Assembly (NCBI GenBank): GCA_003952965.2
Contig: CM025850.1
Location: 9,416,946 to 9,480,945, forward strand
DNA length: 64,000 nucleotides
DNA from: Morella rubra
Taxonomy: Eukaryota; Streptophyta; Magnoliopsida; Fagales; Myricaceae
Direction of reading: 5' to 3'
Shown here piece by piece: positions 48,310-61,177 of the stretch; position 1 is the stretch's first letter; the number at the start of each line of letters is the position of its first letter. Under the pieces are notes generated by a model, which made no database searches, was not told the DNA's origin, and was given only the letters and a program-made list of their open reading frames with translations. Position numbers and translations under genes: made by a program.

Positions 48310-50545
48310 TTTTTTTTTTGTTGCTGAATAAAACAAACAGAACACACCAAAGTTAAGCCTGAATATCACAAAACCGGATATACTCGGGAACACTATCACT
48401 ATCAAAGAAACCAAAACAACCAAACCGAGCCGCCCACTTGGCAAGAGAATGCGCCAAGCGGTTGCATCTTCTAGGAATCCAAGCCATCTTCCACTCCCTG
48501 AAGGTCTCCAAACTTTGCCTCATCGAATCCACCAACCCAGAAATAGCCCAAAGCCGAGTCTGATAAGAAGAAATCACCTCATTACACAGTAGCAAAGAGT
48601 CACTCTCAAACAGCACCTTTGACCAACACCGCTCTTTGTCAAAGACATCGCCTCAGCTAAGACACAAGCTTCCCCAACCAACGGGTCCATAGCTGCTAGG
48701 CGTTCTGTGCTATGCCATACAGAGGGAACTAGAAGAATCTCTTACCGAGATTGTTATGTGTGATCCAAACTAATGGACAGCCACATCCGTATTAATCTTC
48801 AGCCAACCAACCGGGGGAGGGATCCAACAACGACCAGCACAACAAGACAATAGCTGCATTAAGCACAAAAGCCTTCACCTCATCTCGACCAATATTCAGA
48901 GTCGAGTCTGCATTCAAAATCAAAGAAACAAGCTCTGCCGTAGAAACCACAGGAAAAAGATTAAGCTGGATCTCCCAAGGCGATTCCCTCCAAGCTTTTA
49001 CTGCCACGCTGCACTGCACAAGGAGGTGCATAGTATCCTCCAGAACCTCTCTACAAAAAGGGCACAATAAATGCTCATCATCAGCCCGCTGGAGAATTCT
49101 GCCCAAAGACCCCCGAGTCCTCAAAGCCCCCCACTGCTATCTTCCACAAAATCAGCTCTAGTCTATCCTGTATCCTTAATTTCCACAGATTCTCCCAAGT
49201 CTTCCTCTCCACCATAGAAAACGTAGGGGCCCTTTGCAATTGAAAATCCTTCAGAAATGTTTGACCGAAAACACCCCATGCTTGTCTTTTGTCCAAATCC
49301 AAAGATCGTCTCTACTGGAATTAGGAATCGGCAAACTCAAAATAGCTTTAGCCGAGTCTGCCTCAAACAAGCCTCTAATCAGTCTGTAGTCCAACTGACC
49401 GTTCACCACCAAGTCGCTCATAGCCCGAACCTCCTAAGCCTCTGAGCTATCATTCCTCCAAGCAAGGCGGAAATTCATACCGGAAGGCAACGAAGGATCT
49501 TCTCTCAAGTTGACAGTCGCACCATTCTTTGGAAGAATGCACATCCCCTCCTTCAGTTGTGGAAGCACACTTAAAATCCCTTTCCACACCCAAGAGCTGT
49601 TCTCACCCGCCGCAATCACCTTATAAGGATCCGTCACCTTGTACTTGCTTTTCAACACTTGCACCCACAAGCTCGAAGGCTATTGAAAAATCTTCCAGCC
49701 AAGCTTCGTGATAAGAGCCTTGTTTACCTCGAACATACGACGCAAAACCCAAGCCTCCCACCTCCTTCGGCAAACAAATGGCATCCCAAGACTGCGGAGT
49801 AAAATTTCTTGATTTTTGAGTGGGAAAACCTCACAAAAAATCCTTAAGAATGCAGTCAATCTCCTCGCACCAACCTCTAGGCAACAAGAACGAAGACATG
49901 CAATATATAGGCATAGTTGTAGCCACTGATTTAATCAAAGTGGTTCTGCCTGCTTGAGAAACCGCTCTCCCCTTCCAACCCGCTACCTTGGCCAAAACCT
50001 TTGCTTTAATATCCTCAAAAGATTTCTTCCTCGACCTCCCCACAAAAAGTGGTAACCCGAGGTATTTGTCACTAGCAGACATCGCCTTGACCTGGATAAA
50101 GTCACAAAGAGCCACTACTAAATCCGGGTTGGAATTCTCGCTACGATACAAAGCCGATTTCCCATAGCTAATTCTTTGGCCGGACCATCTAGAGTATTTA
50201 GACAGAATTTCACCAATAACAGCAACCTCTTGCCTATTAGCGCGGGAAAAAATCATAATGTCATCGGCAAAAGGAAGGTGCGATATTGACGGAGCCGATC
50301 TAGAGACTTTAACACCATGAAGAAAACCCGTCCCTTTAGCCGCCAAAATCAGCCTAGATAGAACCTCCGACGCAAGAATAAATAAGAACGGGGAAAGCGG
50401 GTCTCCCTGCCTCAAGCCTCTAGATGGTTTGAAGAAACCATGCGTTGAACCGTTCAGAAGCACTGAAAAACTTACTGCTTCACTATGAAACGTCATTTTC
50501 TGCATGTCGACATTAGGTATGCAATCGTTGTCTTTCGGCCCAAAA
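48310..50545 (-). mobile_element. LINE (L1-type), 5'-truncated ORF2 with frameshifts
   Basis: Reading the minus strand: reverse transcriptase (49831-50571) with GLRQGDPLSPFLFILASEVL and the catalytic FADD motif (HLPFADDIMIF); a middle part (49434-49670); a zinc-binding domain (KLRIQDRLELILWKIAVGGF, CPFCREVLEDTMHLLVQC); and an RNase H-like tail (AWIPRRCNRLAHSLAKWAAR). It ends in a T-run at 48310-48319 on the plus strand, the poly(A) tail. Endonuclease and the RT N-terminus are missing. Several frameshifts separate the parts. It lies about 250 bp upstream of SCPL E. Confidence 0.92.
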
Positions 50546-50717
50546 TCAACAGAGAGATAAAGAAATACCAAGTCGGCAACTACTACACGGCTTCATATTT
50601 TAATGAAAACAAACTTGCTTATTGCGCAATCATAGACAACTCTTTAGAGCAGGATGAAAAAGAACCAATTGCTTACTGCCCAGGAGTTCATAGAAGGCCC
50701 GCCCAGCCGCCTAGGTC

Positions 50718-50725
50718 TATAAGAA
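50718..50725 (+). promoter_or_regulatory. Candidate TATA box of SCPL copy E
   Basis: TATAAGAA, 80 bp before the start codon, same as in copy A. Conserved upstream sequence extends only to about 50700; beyond that, E has different DNA and then the LINE. Confidence 0.5.
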
Positions 50726-50797
50726 TATGCACCATCAAGGTCTTTCCATCTCAAAACCAAAAGAGCTCTCATTGGCACTTCTTCATCTCGCCCAATC

Positions 50798-53652
50798 ATG
50801 CAGTCACGTCAATGGATAGTCATTGGCATGACATGTGCATCCTTCTTGCACACTTTCATGCCAGTGGCGTCTTTTCCCGCAGCAGATAAGATCAAAAGTT
50901 TGCCTGGGCAGCCACATGTCAGTTTCCAGCAGTTTTCCGGCTTCATCACCGTTGACGAAAAGCAACAAAGAGCTCTTTTTTACTACTTCGTCGAAGCGGA
51001 AACGGACCCCGCCTCAAAGCCTCTTGTTCTGTGGCTAACAGGAGGTAAATGATCTTTTGGTACACAAATTCTTCCCTGGTTTTATGAAAATGTTATGCAT
51101 ATCACCTTAAAGAAATTTTGATGTGGGAATGCGTTGCCTTTTTCTCTTTTCATAGGGCCTGGTTGTTCGTCCGTAGGAGCTGGAGCTTTCGTTGAGCATG
51201 GTCCTTTTAAAACAACAGGAGATAATCTGGTCAAGAATGAATACAGTTGGAATAAAGGTCACTCCAATATCCACTTTTTCTATTTCTCTGTGCCTAATTT
51301 TCAGGGGAATCAGGGGACCTCTGCTGTGAATATCTCTTCAAATTAGACCCGCCCCGAATACGTCGTTGACCCTTTGTTTTCGCATTTATGTACCAGTTTC
51401 TTGTTTGCCTTCATTCGAAATACCTTTTCCTCAGATAGAAAACAGAAGACAGAGCAATGGGATGAGTCTATTGTTTTCTCTTTCTTTAGAATGTGGCAAT
51501 GATTCCATATTCAAATTGAATGACTCAGCAGATTTAAGTGAAGATAAAGCGGCTTAGAGAGAAAAACGAACAGTGAATGTAAAAAGACCATTTAATTGAG
51601 GAACTTAAAGTACTCCCTCGTTCTTGCAGAAGCAAATATGTTGTACCTGGAGTCACCAGCTGGAGTTGGTTTCTCTTACTCGGCTAATCAATCATTTTAC
51701 AACCACGTGAACGATGAGATGACAGGTTCATTATGTTCTTTGACCTTACTCCCTATTAGATATGTACCCACTACTCATACTTTTACCTGCTGAATTGGTT
51801 TGAAGTTTTGTAGATTTGTTCCCATAAACCTTTTACATTTATACTATTTTCAAAGAACAAGTACATCTATGACCATGCTCACACAATTATTTATATTTAC
51901 ATGGACATATTGAAACTGACTCCAAGTTTGCTTCTCTTAAGCACGAGACAGTCTAGTATTTCTGCAACTCTGGCTCGCCAAATTTCCAGAATACCAAAAT
52001 AGGGATTTCTTCATAACAGGAGAGAGCTATGGAGGTGAATTTCTTTTTCTTTCTTTCTTTATGTTTCTCCTTTTAAAACAGGGTGCGCCATACGTAATTG
52101 TTCAGGATAGTAGAAGTATGCATCGTGCGTTCGTGTCTGTGTGTGTATGCGAGAGAGAGAGAGAGAGAGAGAGAGATTTGCTAATGAAACTAGTGACCCT
52201 GTTCTTGTTATAGGTCACTATGTTCCGCAACTGGCACAGCTCATTGTCAAGTCCAAGGTGAAGTTCAATTTGAAGGGGATTGCCGTAAGTAGAACGACTT
52301 CTGGAAAAACTTCGACTATACACTTGGCTGCATTTTTTCTTGATTTCTCTTGGGCTTATGTCACACATAATCTTCATTGAGCTAAATTTGCTTAATTTGT
52401 ACTGTACTTGCAGATAGGGAACCCTCTTCTGGAGTTCAGTACTGATTTCAATTCGGCCGACGAGTATTACTGGTCTCATGGCTTGATAGCCGATGATGTT
52501 TATTCCCTTCTGGTCAATGTTTGTAACAGTTCTCAGATAATGAGAGCGGCGATTAGAGACCTTGATGCTCCAGCTTGCACTGCAGTATATAACCGACTTG
52601 TCAAAGAACTTGGTGGCAAGTCCATCGACCCGTACAATGTCATTGGTGACGTTTGTCTGTCGTCTGGTCAGTCACAAATGGAGTCTCTGTATCAACCCCT
52701 ACGGGCTAGATTTCAAGATCTGTCATCTCCTCGTTCACGATCAGATGCTCTCAGTCAGCAGGTGGAATCACCCACCTCAATGCGTGTTTATAACTTCTTT
52801 CGATATTAATATACAACGCAGCAGTTTTTTTCATTTTCCCTCTGCTTGTAGGAAGTTCAAGAGGAGGAAGATGTCTGCGCACAACAAAAGACAGACAAGT
52901 ATTTGAACAGGAAAGATGTGCAGCAGGCTCTCCACGCCCGGCTCGTGGGAGTCGCACGGTGGAATCTATGTGGCAAGTAATAATAATCCACCGTTCGGCA
53001 AAACTCTTAGTAACTGTTTCCATCTCTAAATTAGGTTCTTAATAAACTGTACTGTTAAATTTCAGCATCACCCAACTTTATGATGCGAGAGAGAGAGAGA
53101 AACCTACAATCACTGTGGTGGGTTCGCTAGTCAAGTCTGGCATCCGGGCCCTGGTTTACAGGTACCCCAACATATAAACTCCTCGCCAAGCTGTGTAACT
53201 ATCTTCCTCTATATCATTCCCTCCTTTGACGAGGCCTGGGTCAACATATCCTAATGTATATGATTTTGATGAAATATGACAGTGGAGATCAAGATTCTGT
53301 CATCCCATTTACCGGAACTCGGACACTGGTAAATGTATTAGCAAAGGTGTTGGGACTGAAAACAACTGTGCCTTACAGACCCTGGTTTGAGGGAAAACAG
53401 GTCAAAATCTTCTAACGGAATGAAACAATAGATCACTTTTGACATAGAAGTGGACCTTCAGTACCCAATGGTGTTCTTATTTCTCGATTGATTTTTCTCC
53501 AGGTTGGTGGATGGACACAGGTATATGGCAACCTCCAGTTAAGCTTCGTTACCATCAGAGGAGCTTCTCACATTGCTCCAGCCTCGCAACCAGTGAGGTC
53601 ACTCACGCTCTTCAAGGCCTTCCTTGCAGGCAAACCACTGCCAAACGCATGA
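50798..53652 (+). CDS. SCPL45: Serine carboxypeptidase-like 45-type protein, copy E (intact)
   Basis: Secreted or vacuolar S10-family serine carboxypeptidase-like enzyme; substrate unknown. Ten exons: 50798-51044, 51156-51257, 51630-51725, 51942-52034, 52214-52284, 52414-52761, 52852-52976, 53066-53161, 53283-53400, 53503-53652. All phases fit, giving 481 aa. A signal peptide ([20 protein letters not shown]) precedes [16 protein letters not shown]. Triad: Ser177 in GESYGG, Asp397 in GDQDS, His455 in GASH. Oddity: the usual NGGPGCSS reads TGGPGCSS (Thr81), losing the Asn that helps hold the substrate carboxylate in this family. Exon 8 encodes a (GA)7 tract (AREREK). It is about 22 residues longer than F in the linker of exon 6. 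The last intron differs from A and resembles C. Confidence 0.93.
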
Positions 53653-54770
53653 GCTGATGATTAGAATCTGTACTGAAAAGTTCAGCTCAATTATGTTGCG
53701 CTATGTAGCAGAAGATTGTATTCTGCAATTCCATTAAATAAGAATGCATGAGTATTATTAATGTGAAATTATTGGATGAATTACGTATTTTCAAGCATCA
53801 ATGTAAAACCCATACCTATACGCCAAACCGTCTATATATGCTGCCAAAGTTCATATATTATGAGGCACTGGCACACGCCAGGACTCCACAATAGTCTATA
53901 ATAGCAAAATTTGTTTGGTAGGCTGGCTTCGATCTGGATGAGGACCCCAAACTTGGCCTCATGCTGACATGCAGTCATCGATAACTACAACGTTTGAAAA
54001 ACGTAACGTTTGGGACACGAGAAAGGTTGTTTGTCTCTTTATGAGTCATTCTCTTCTTATATTCATATGGATTAAACAATTGTGTGTGAACAGAGGACGA
54101 CGAAGGGTCCATTTTTGTCCTTTCTCTTTCTCTTTCTCTATGGGGGAGAGAGAAGGGATTTGAATGGTTGGTTGTATTTGCTTAGAAGCTGATGCACCTA
54201 AATATTCTGCTATTTTGGAATGAGACTTTAGTCTAGATAGGCCCACTCCATCATTAATATGATTGACACTCACTTGATCACTTGAGCTTTTAAACCCAAA
54301 TCCGCCAATTTTGACAAGTACTCGTCCATCCATTGAATGTTCACCACGCAATTAGTACACTAATATAATGATGCTTTCCGGATTTTCAGGTCAAAAAGGA
54401 GGAAAAAAGTGTTCTTTCGATGGCTAAAGTCTTCTGCAAAGAAGATGATTGGGATTACGATTTATTTTGAAAGGGTTTTCCTTGATTGGTTACGGCCTAG
54501 TGTACTTATAAAATGCACGTCAAGAACTGGTGCAACAAGACGACAGTGCAATCTATAGATCAAAGAAAAGTGTTTCAGCTATCATCAAAGCCAGCGGATA
54601 AAATTTTAGAACAAGAAAATTAGGAACAACCAGATAGATCAGTAAAATAAGAAAACTGCGAGCACCCAAGTGAACTATTGTTGAAGTGACGTTGATTTTA
54701 GTATTTTGAGGTGCAAATTCCTCCACCAGAAACTGCAATACACGACAAGCATAGAGCCACTAGATAAAAT
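53653..54770. repeat. SCPL 3'-flanking module after copy E, with empty copia site
   Basis: Same module as in units 1-4 but without LINE or copia. Near 54764 it reads TAGATAAAATGGATAAGCAA, the uninterrupted form of the copia target site. It leads directly into the F-type upstream module. Confidence 0.9.
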
Positions 54771-55018
54771 GGATAAGCAATTATTACCCAATCTTCAGAA
54801 TCGAAATCGTAGTCTACCTCTCCATACCTACTGTGTACAGAATTATTAAATTCCAGTTTTCTACCCAAGTCCACAAAATCGAGGGATTATTACTTAAAAA
54901 TTAGTCACCAACTCCTAAAAGCTAAAAAGCCAAAAAGGGATTTGTCTTCTGCACAAGCAACAAAACCAATATGCATCCTCCCAGTCTCTCTTTTTGTGTC
55001 CCTCTCCAAACTCTCATC
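54771..55018 (+). promoter_or_regulatory. F-type SCPL upstream module (gene F)
   Basis: About 250 bp shared almost base for base with the region before copy G (60930-61177) and remnant H. It presumably contains promoter and 5'UTR. No standard TATA box; AACCAATATGCATCC directly precedes the transcript-like 5' end. An upstream in-frame ATG at 54971 would add 16 residues. Confidence 0.6.
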
Positions 55019-57891
55019 ATGCGCTGTAAACCATGGATCGTCGTCGGAACAATCTATGCAACTCTTCTGCAGTTATGCTTAGCACTGAACTCCCCTGCAG
55101 GAGAAGATAAGATCGTCAGGTTGCCAGGGCAGCCACAGGTCGGTTTCCAGCAATATGCAGGATACATAACCATTGATGAGAAGCAACAGAGAGCCCTCTT
55201 TTACTACTTTGTTGAAGCAGAAACAGAACCAGCTTCAAAGCCTCTGGTTCTTTGGTTGAATGGAGGTAAATAGATAAAGACATGTTTGTTAAATGCAGCT
55301 ACAAAGTCCAACAGGATTGTTTGAATTGGATACTCTGAAAACGGAACGACAAAGGTTGTAATTTTGTGGGTTTTGAAGGTCCTGGTTGTTCATCGGTTGG
55401 AGCTGGAGCATTTTGCGAGCATGGGCCTTTTAAACCAAGTGGAGACATTCTGATCAGAAATGATTATAGCTGGAATAAAGGTGACCCATTAAACTTTTCT
55501 TGGAATTCAATGTGACTGCGTGATCTCAAGGTTATACTCAAGTAAATGGTTGTATTTGCTTTATGTTTCTCTTTGTTACAGAAGCCAATATGTTATACCT
55601 GGAATCACCAGCAGGAGTTGGATTCTCATACTCTGCAAATAAATCTTTCTATGACTCGGTGAATGATGAGTTGACAGGTTTTGACTACATAACTTATTCT
55701 GTCAAGAAAAGAGTGGTTCTCATTATCTTGGGGTATTACTTTGGATTGGTTTAAACTTTGTATCATCATCTACAGTCTATCTAATAAAGATTCTGAATGC
55801 TTTCATTTACAGCCCAAGACAACCTCGTGTTCCTTCAACGGTGGTTCACAAAATTCCCTGAGTATAAAAGTAGAGATTTTTTCATCACAGGGGAGAGCTA
55901 TGGAGGTATCTTTTATGTTAATAGAAACAACCTGTTCTCATTGAAACAACGTCTAGATTCAGAGATGAGAAAATGTTGAAAATTTTGCTTCTCCCCAGGA
56001 CACTATGTTCCCCAACTTGCACTACTCATTCTTAAATCTCAAGTGAAGTTCAATCTCAAGGGCATAGCTGTAAGTGAAAAAGGACAATGTTTAGGAGGAA
56101 AAATGAAGTCAATTCTCTACTTATTTCCCCCCACTATTTATTTTGATTGAGACAATGCTCTCGAACTTCAATGCTGCAGATAGGGAATCCTCTACTGGAG
56201 TTCAATACTGACTTTAACTCCAGGGCTGTGTTCTTTTGGTCTCACGGATTAATTTCAGACTCAGCCTACGAGGGTCTCACTTCAATCTGTAACTACTCTC
56301 AAATCAGAAGGCAGATAGCAAGTGGCTCTCTCACCAAAGTTTGCTCTGGAGTACAGAGCCAAATATCTAGAGAAATTAGTAAATATATTGATACATATGA
56401 TGTTACTCTCGATGTTTGTCTATCATCAGTTCTCTCACAATCCCAAGTGATGAATCAAGAGGTAAGACTTAGCTTTCAATGCACATTTCCACTTGAAAGG
56501 CGATAAATATGTGGGAAAACTCTGGTTTCCTCTGTTTCTTGTACGCACTTAGCTCTTCCTCTGGGCTAATTTGATCTTCCGCTTACAGCAAGATACAGAG
56601 AAAATAGATGTCTGTGTGGAAGAAGAAACAATTAGCTACTTGAACCGGAAAGAGGTACGGGAGGCTTTTCATGCTCGGCTTATTGGAGTCACTACATGGA
56701 GTGTTTGCAGCGAGTAATGCTCCAACACTGATACTAGCATTACTATCTAACTGTGTAGATTTCGTTGCCTTACTAAAAAAGAAAGAATTCCATCTGCAGA
56801 GAAGCATCAGGAGAAACTCTGAATCATTGATACTGTTTCATTTCATCTCCCAACTCCTTGGTGAAAGTAAAACCATGTTAGTACTTTGTATTGATTAGCA
56901 ATTCAGAGCTTCCTAAATAAACTGGAAATGATTTCCGAAACCCAATACATATAAGTTAGTTCCCTAAGAACAACGCAAGCTTTCTGTTAACATATCTAGT
57001 CTTCCTCTGACGTTGATTCGTTGTTCTGTTTTCTTTCCAAAGTTGTTCGTGATACACTGACAACTTCTTGCATTCGAACTAATCTGGCAGCAGTCTCAGA
57101 GATCATCGCATAAAATACTTATTTCTCTCTCGTGGAAAATAATTTTCTCAAACGTTTCCTTTGTACCGTACTTCTTTCCCCAAAAAAATTGCCAATTTGA
57201 ATATCTTCACGTCAGCAATAATTTGGAGACATTTTTGTTAGTTTCTCCTGTTCTTTGCATTCTAGTGATGTTTTTGCATTTCGCTATGGTTGTTTTCTTT
57301 CTTTATAACAGGGTCGTGAAATATGATCAGCAAAGTCTAGAAGTGCCTACCATCCATGTTCTGGGTGCACTCGTCAAGTCTGGCATCCGAGTCTTCGTAT
57401 ACAGGTAAATTAAGCAAACTGTACACAAACATATGAACTTTTGGTATATCATCCTTGGATTCAGCAAGATATAGATTTTGCAATAGTGATAGATTTCAAA
57501 TTCTTATAGTGGAGACCAAGATTCGGCTATCCCACTTATGGGGACACGAACACTCGTAAATGGACTGGCCAAGGAGTTGGGACTGGATACAGTTGTGCCT
57601 TATAGAGCATGGTTTGAAGGAAGACAGGTTAGTCAGTTTCAGAGAATAACGTTGAAATAACAAAATCATATATGACTGAGGTTCGTTATCCCATGTCTGA
57701 TTTCCTACCCAAACTATGGTGCTCTTATTTTTGTGTTACAGGTTGCTGGATGGACGCAAGTATATGGTGATCTCTTATCTTTCGCAACCATTAGAGGAGC
57801 ATCTCATGAAGCTCCACTTTCACAGCCAAAGAGATCACTTGCGCTATTTAGTGCTTTTTTGGAAGGAAATCCACTGCCAGATGTAATGTAA
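55019..57891 (+). CDS. SCPL45: Serine carboxypeptidase-like 45-type protein, copy F (intact)
   Basis: S10-family enzyme entering the secretory pathway. Ten exons: 55019-55265, 55379-55480, 55582-55677, 55813-55905, 55999-56069, 56180-56461, 56589-56713, 57312-57404, 57510-57627, 57742-57891. All phases agree, giving 458 aa. I start at 55019 because that Met opens the hydrophobic signal peptide ([17 protein letters not shown]); an in-frame ATG at 54971 is possible. Motifs: NGGPGCSS with Asn81, [13 protein letters not shown], Ser177 in GESYGG, Asp374 in GDQDS, His431 in GASHEAP. It has the standard oxyanion and carboxylate-binding residues and is the most canonical member here. The frame agrees with the Arabidopsis SCPL44-46 group as I recall it. 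The seventh intron (598 bp) is the longest. Confidence 0.95.
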
Positions 57892-60261
57892 TGACTGGCC
57901 TGCCGAGTTTTCAAATAAATGCTCAAGATTAAATTACCCTATTGTTGCATCTAATGAGTAATCCTTTCACATTTTTACTGACTATAGAAGACACGATATT
58001 CCCAGATTTGAATTTTTCTCGCCAACTTTTTCATTGACCAAAAATCCTTATAAGGATTATGATTCTGGTCAAAGGGGTTGCTAAATGGGTGCTGCAGAGT
58101 CCTCTTATGCATCAGTTTTCAAGCTGATGTCTAAAACCTGGATACCAACGTTGACTAGTCATGGACTCGGGGTGTCACACTAGTGGCACCTGTAAAAGAG
58201 AAAAATCTTACAAACCCTCAACCTTCTAAATTCACCAGCATTCACGGATTCCATCACAAGCAATTAAGCATAACCTAAGAGTACCTAGGTAAGGATGAAT
58301 GCTGCTAGTAATATGTATGACTAGTTTTTTTTTTCCCCTGGTCAAGATGTATGATATGTTATCCAAATGGTTTCCTACAAATTCGCTGAATATTCGCCAC
58401 TTCAGAGTATCAGAAACGCTAATGCTATTCCATTATGAGGAGAGTTACCTTGATTAACATACCAGCAAATGGCAACAAAAAACTAAAGCTAGAACAGATG
58501 ACTTATTTGCATGAGTATCATTTGTCAGGTAACAGAAATGTATATGTTCCTTTCATCTGACAGAAAAGTACAACACAGAATCGAACTGTTCAATTGCAGC
58601 ATGAGATAGCACCACTACTTGCTACCAAAGGACTCAGATGTACTAAAAGGTTCTCATAAGTTATTTCAACAAGCGGCATGAGGCCAATGGTCATCTAGTA
58701 CATCATTCATGCAGCGTTCCCAGTATATCTTCATCTCGATACAGATGATACCTGAAATTAGTCCAGAAGGAAATTCCATTAGCATTCAGTCAAGAAACCC
58801 TACATCATTTAATTAGAGATACTGAAATGGATGACATATATTTGAACAAAACATAAACAGAAAAGGGAGTAATTAGACTAGGTTTGATTGCCCAGGTTAG
58901 GTTGGAGATGCAATTTTCCTCTCTTTGAAGTGTTATTCTATGGAACGAGTTCCAATAAGGAAGACTATCGTAAGACCCATGTTCTCAACTATTTTCCTTA
59001 CTGTTGTTTAGAAAAATACACAAATTATAAATGGCATTACTTTCAGACTAGTCTAGTTAGTTCACTTTCTCCTTTGCATTCCAAGTCTCTCTGATGTAGT
59101 GAAAGTATGTTACGGCGTGAAATTATATATTGGTCCACAGAAAAACACATGTGACTCATCAACAGAAACACTTCAATTTCCAAGCTAAGGGAAGCATGGA
59201 AGTCATTCCACATCAAGTCGAATAATTGTCAATAATGTCTAGTCTTGCATCATGGGACAACTTCAGTTCAGGACCTTGAGAAGTTTCTACTAACAAGCCG
59301 GAAAATATTCCAGAGATGGGTACATATTCAAGCATCATTGTTAAATAAAGTATTCTTCATGTATCCTGGCATACACATAAAACTGCCAACCTACACTAAT
59401 AACAGGATTAGAAAAACAGGGTTACAATAAATCAAGTTCACTCAAAAACCTGTTTCTTTTAATTATGGATCACGTTACGATAAAGGCTAGTACATCTTTC
59501 TTGTTGAAATTTTAAACCTTCATGTGTCATTGAAACTACTCATGAGAATGCAAAGAAAGAGAATATGAGTTTCTTCTAATGTAGAGAACACCAATAAAAT
59601 TAACAAAAAATTAACCACACTTGCAGGGATGGAAAAAGAAATCTAAGTCTTAAGTTTATTTCCTAAAATAAAACTAAGTGAAGTAGCTTTAGAATGATAG
59701 AACATCAATTTAAGTCACGCTCCAACATTGGGTTTTCTTCACACTAACAGAGACATTTTAAACGGGCAATATCCAATATACTGTGCCTTAGTAACCAAAA
59801 CTTTACGTCCTGAAAATAAATGAAGCAGGCTCAGGAAGCTTCAACTGAGGGTTCTATCCCGTATATGAGTCTTAATATGCAAAGGAAGCTGCAAACTTTG
59901 AGAGAGCAGAGCCAAAATTCTGCTTACCACCTTTAAAGGAGATGACAACAATGGACAAGTTACAGATTCCATTGTGACAAGTCACAACACTAGCCCAACA
60001 ACTTTGGCCCAAGTTGGCAGTGCAAAAGGGACTTGCACTTTGATGAGAAGAAGCCAAGCTGAGGATGACAAAACTAGCCTTGTTGTGTACCATAGCCATA
60101 GGCTTGGATGAAAATTTTCCCATCAGGTATGGCATTAAAATAATATGAAATGCATCCTTCTGTATATGTCATTTCATGAAGCAGCAATCAAGCATTTGAA
60201 AATTGAAAGGAAAACAAGCATTGAAACAATCCTGTTGGGATTTGTAGCTGCGTTTAACAAA
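57892..60261. other. Intergenic region between SCPL F and the next flanking module
   Basis: Unique within the window. No reading frame above about 90 codons and none with a recognisable domain. Minus-strand frames at 59872-60135 and near 58690-58755 (a splice-acceptor-like TTTCAG followed by a short open end) were inspected and not supported as genes. Confidence 0.45.
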
Positions 60262-60929
60262 CATGTCTATCTATTTTTGTCCTTTCTCTTTCTCTTTCGG
60301 GGAGAGATAAGGGATTTGAGTGGTTGGTTGTATTTGCTTAGAAGCTGATGAGTCTAAATATTCTGCTACTTTGGAATGAGACTTCAGTCTAGAAAGGCCC
60401 GGTCGACCATTAACTTGATTGACACTCACTTGATCACTTGAGCTTTTAAACCCAAATCCGCCAATTTTGACATGTACTCTTCCATCCATTGAATGTTCAC
60501 CACGCAATTAGTACACTAACATAATGATGCTTTCCCGATTTTCAGGTCAAAAAGGAGGAAAAAAGTGTTCTTTCGATGGCTAAAGTCTTCTGCAAAGAAG
60601 ATGATTGGGATTACGATTTATTTTGAAAGGGTTTTCCTTGATTGGTTACGGCCTAGTGTACTTATAAAATGCACGTCAAGAACTGGTGCAACAAGACGAC
60701 AGCGCAATCTATAGATCAAAGAAAAGTGTGTCAGCTATCATCAAAGCCCGCAGATAAAATTTTAGAACAAGAAAATTAGCAACAACCAGATAGATCAGTA
60801 AAATAAGAAAACTGCGAGCACCCAAGTGAACTATTGTTGAAGTGACGTTGATTTTAGTATTTTGAGGTACAAATTCCTCCACCAGAAACTGCAATACACG
60901 ACAAGCATAGAGCCACGTACTGGATAAAA
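60262..60929. repeat. SCPL flanking module, partial, before copy G
   Basis: Second half of the module only, beginning at TTTTGTCCTTTCTC. It ends with the empty copia site (GTACTGGATAAAATGGATAA), the second independent reference for the insertion. Confidence 0.88.
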
Positions 60930-61177
60930 TGGATAAGCAATTCTTACCCAATCTTCAGAATCGAAATCGTAGTCTACCTCTCCATACCTACTGTGTACAG
61001 AATTATTAAATTCCAGTTTTCTACCCAAGTCCACAAAATCGAGGGATTATTACTTAAAAATTAGTCACCAACTCCTAAAAGCTAAAAAGCCAAAAGGGAT
61101 TTGTCTTCTGCACAAGCAACAAAACCAATATGCATCCTCCCAGTCTCTCTTTTTGTGTCCCACTCCAAAGTCTCATC
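60930..61177 (+). promoter_or_regulatory. F-type SCPL upstream module (copy G)
   Basis: Nearly identical to the module before gene F, so transcription of G may still occur even though the coding region is broken. Confidence 0.6.

Noticed and set aside
52980..53065. GC-AG intron at the exon 7 donor of SCPL E (GCAAGT)
   Set aside because: Splicing at GCAAGT would put exon 8 out of frame. The GT two bases on (after GGCAA) keeps the frame and matches the phase seen in F.
59872..60135. 87-codon minus-strand frame between SCPL F and G
   Set aside because: No domain, no homologue recognised and no promoter or intron context. Length is within chance for this region.
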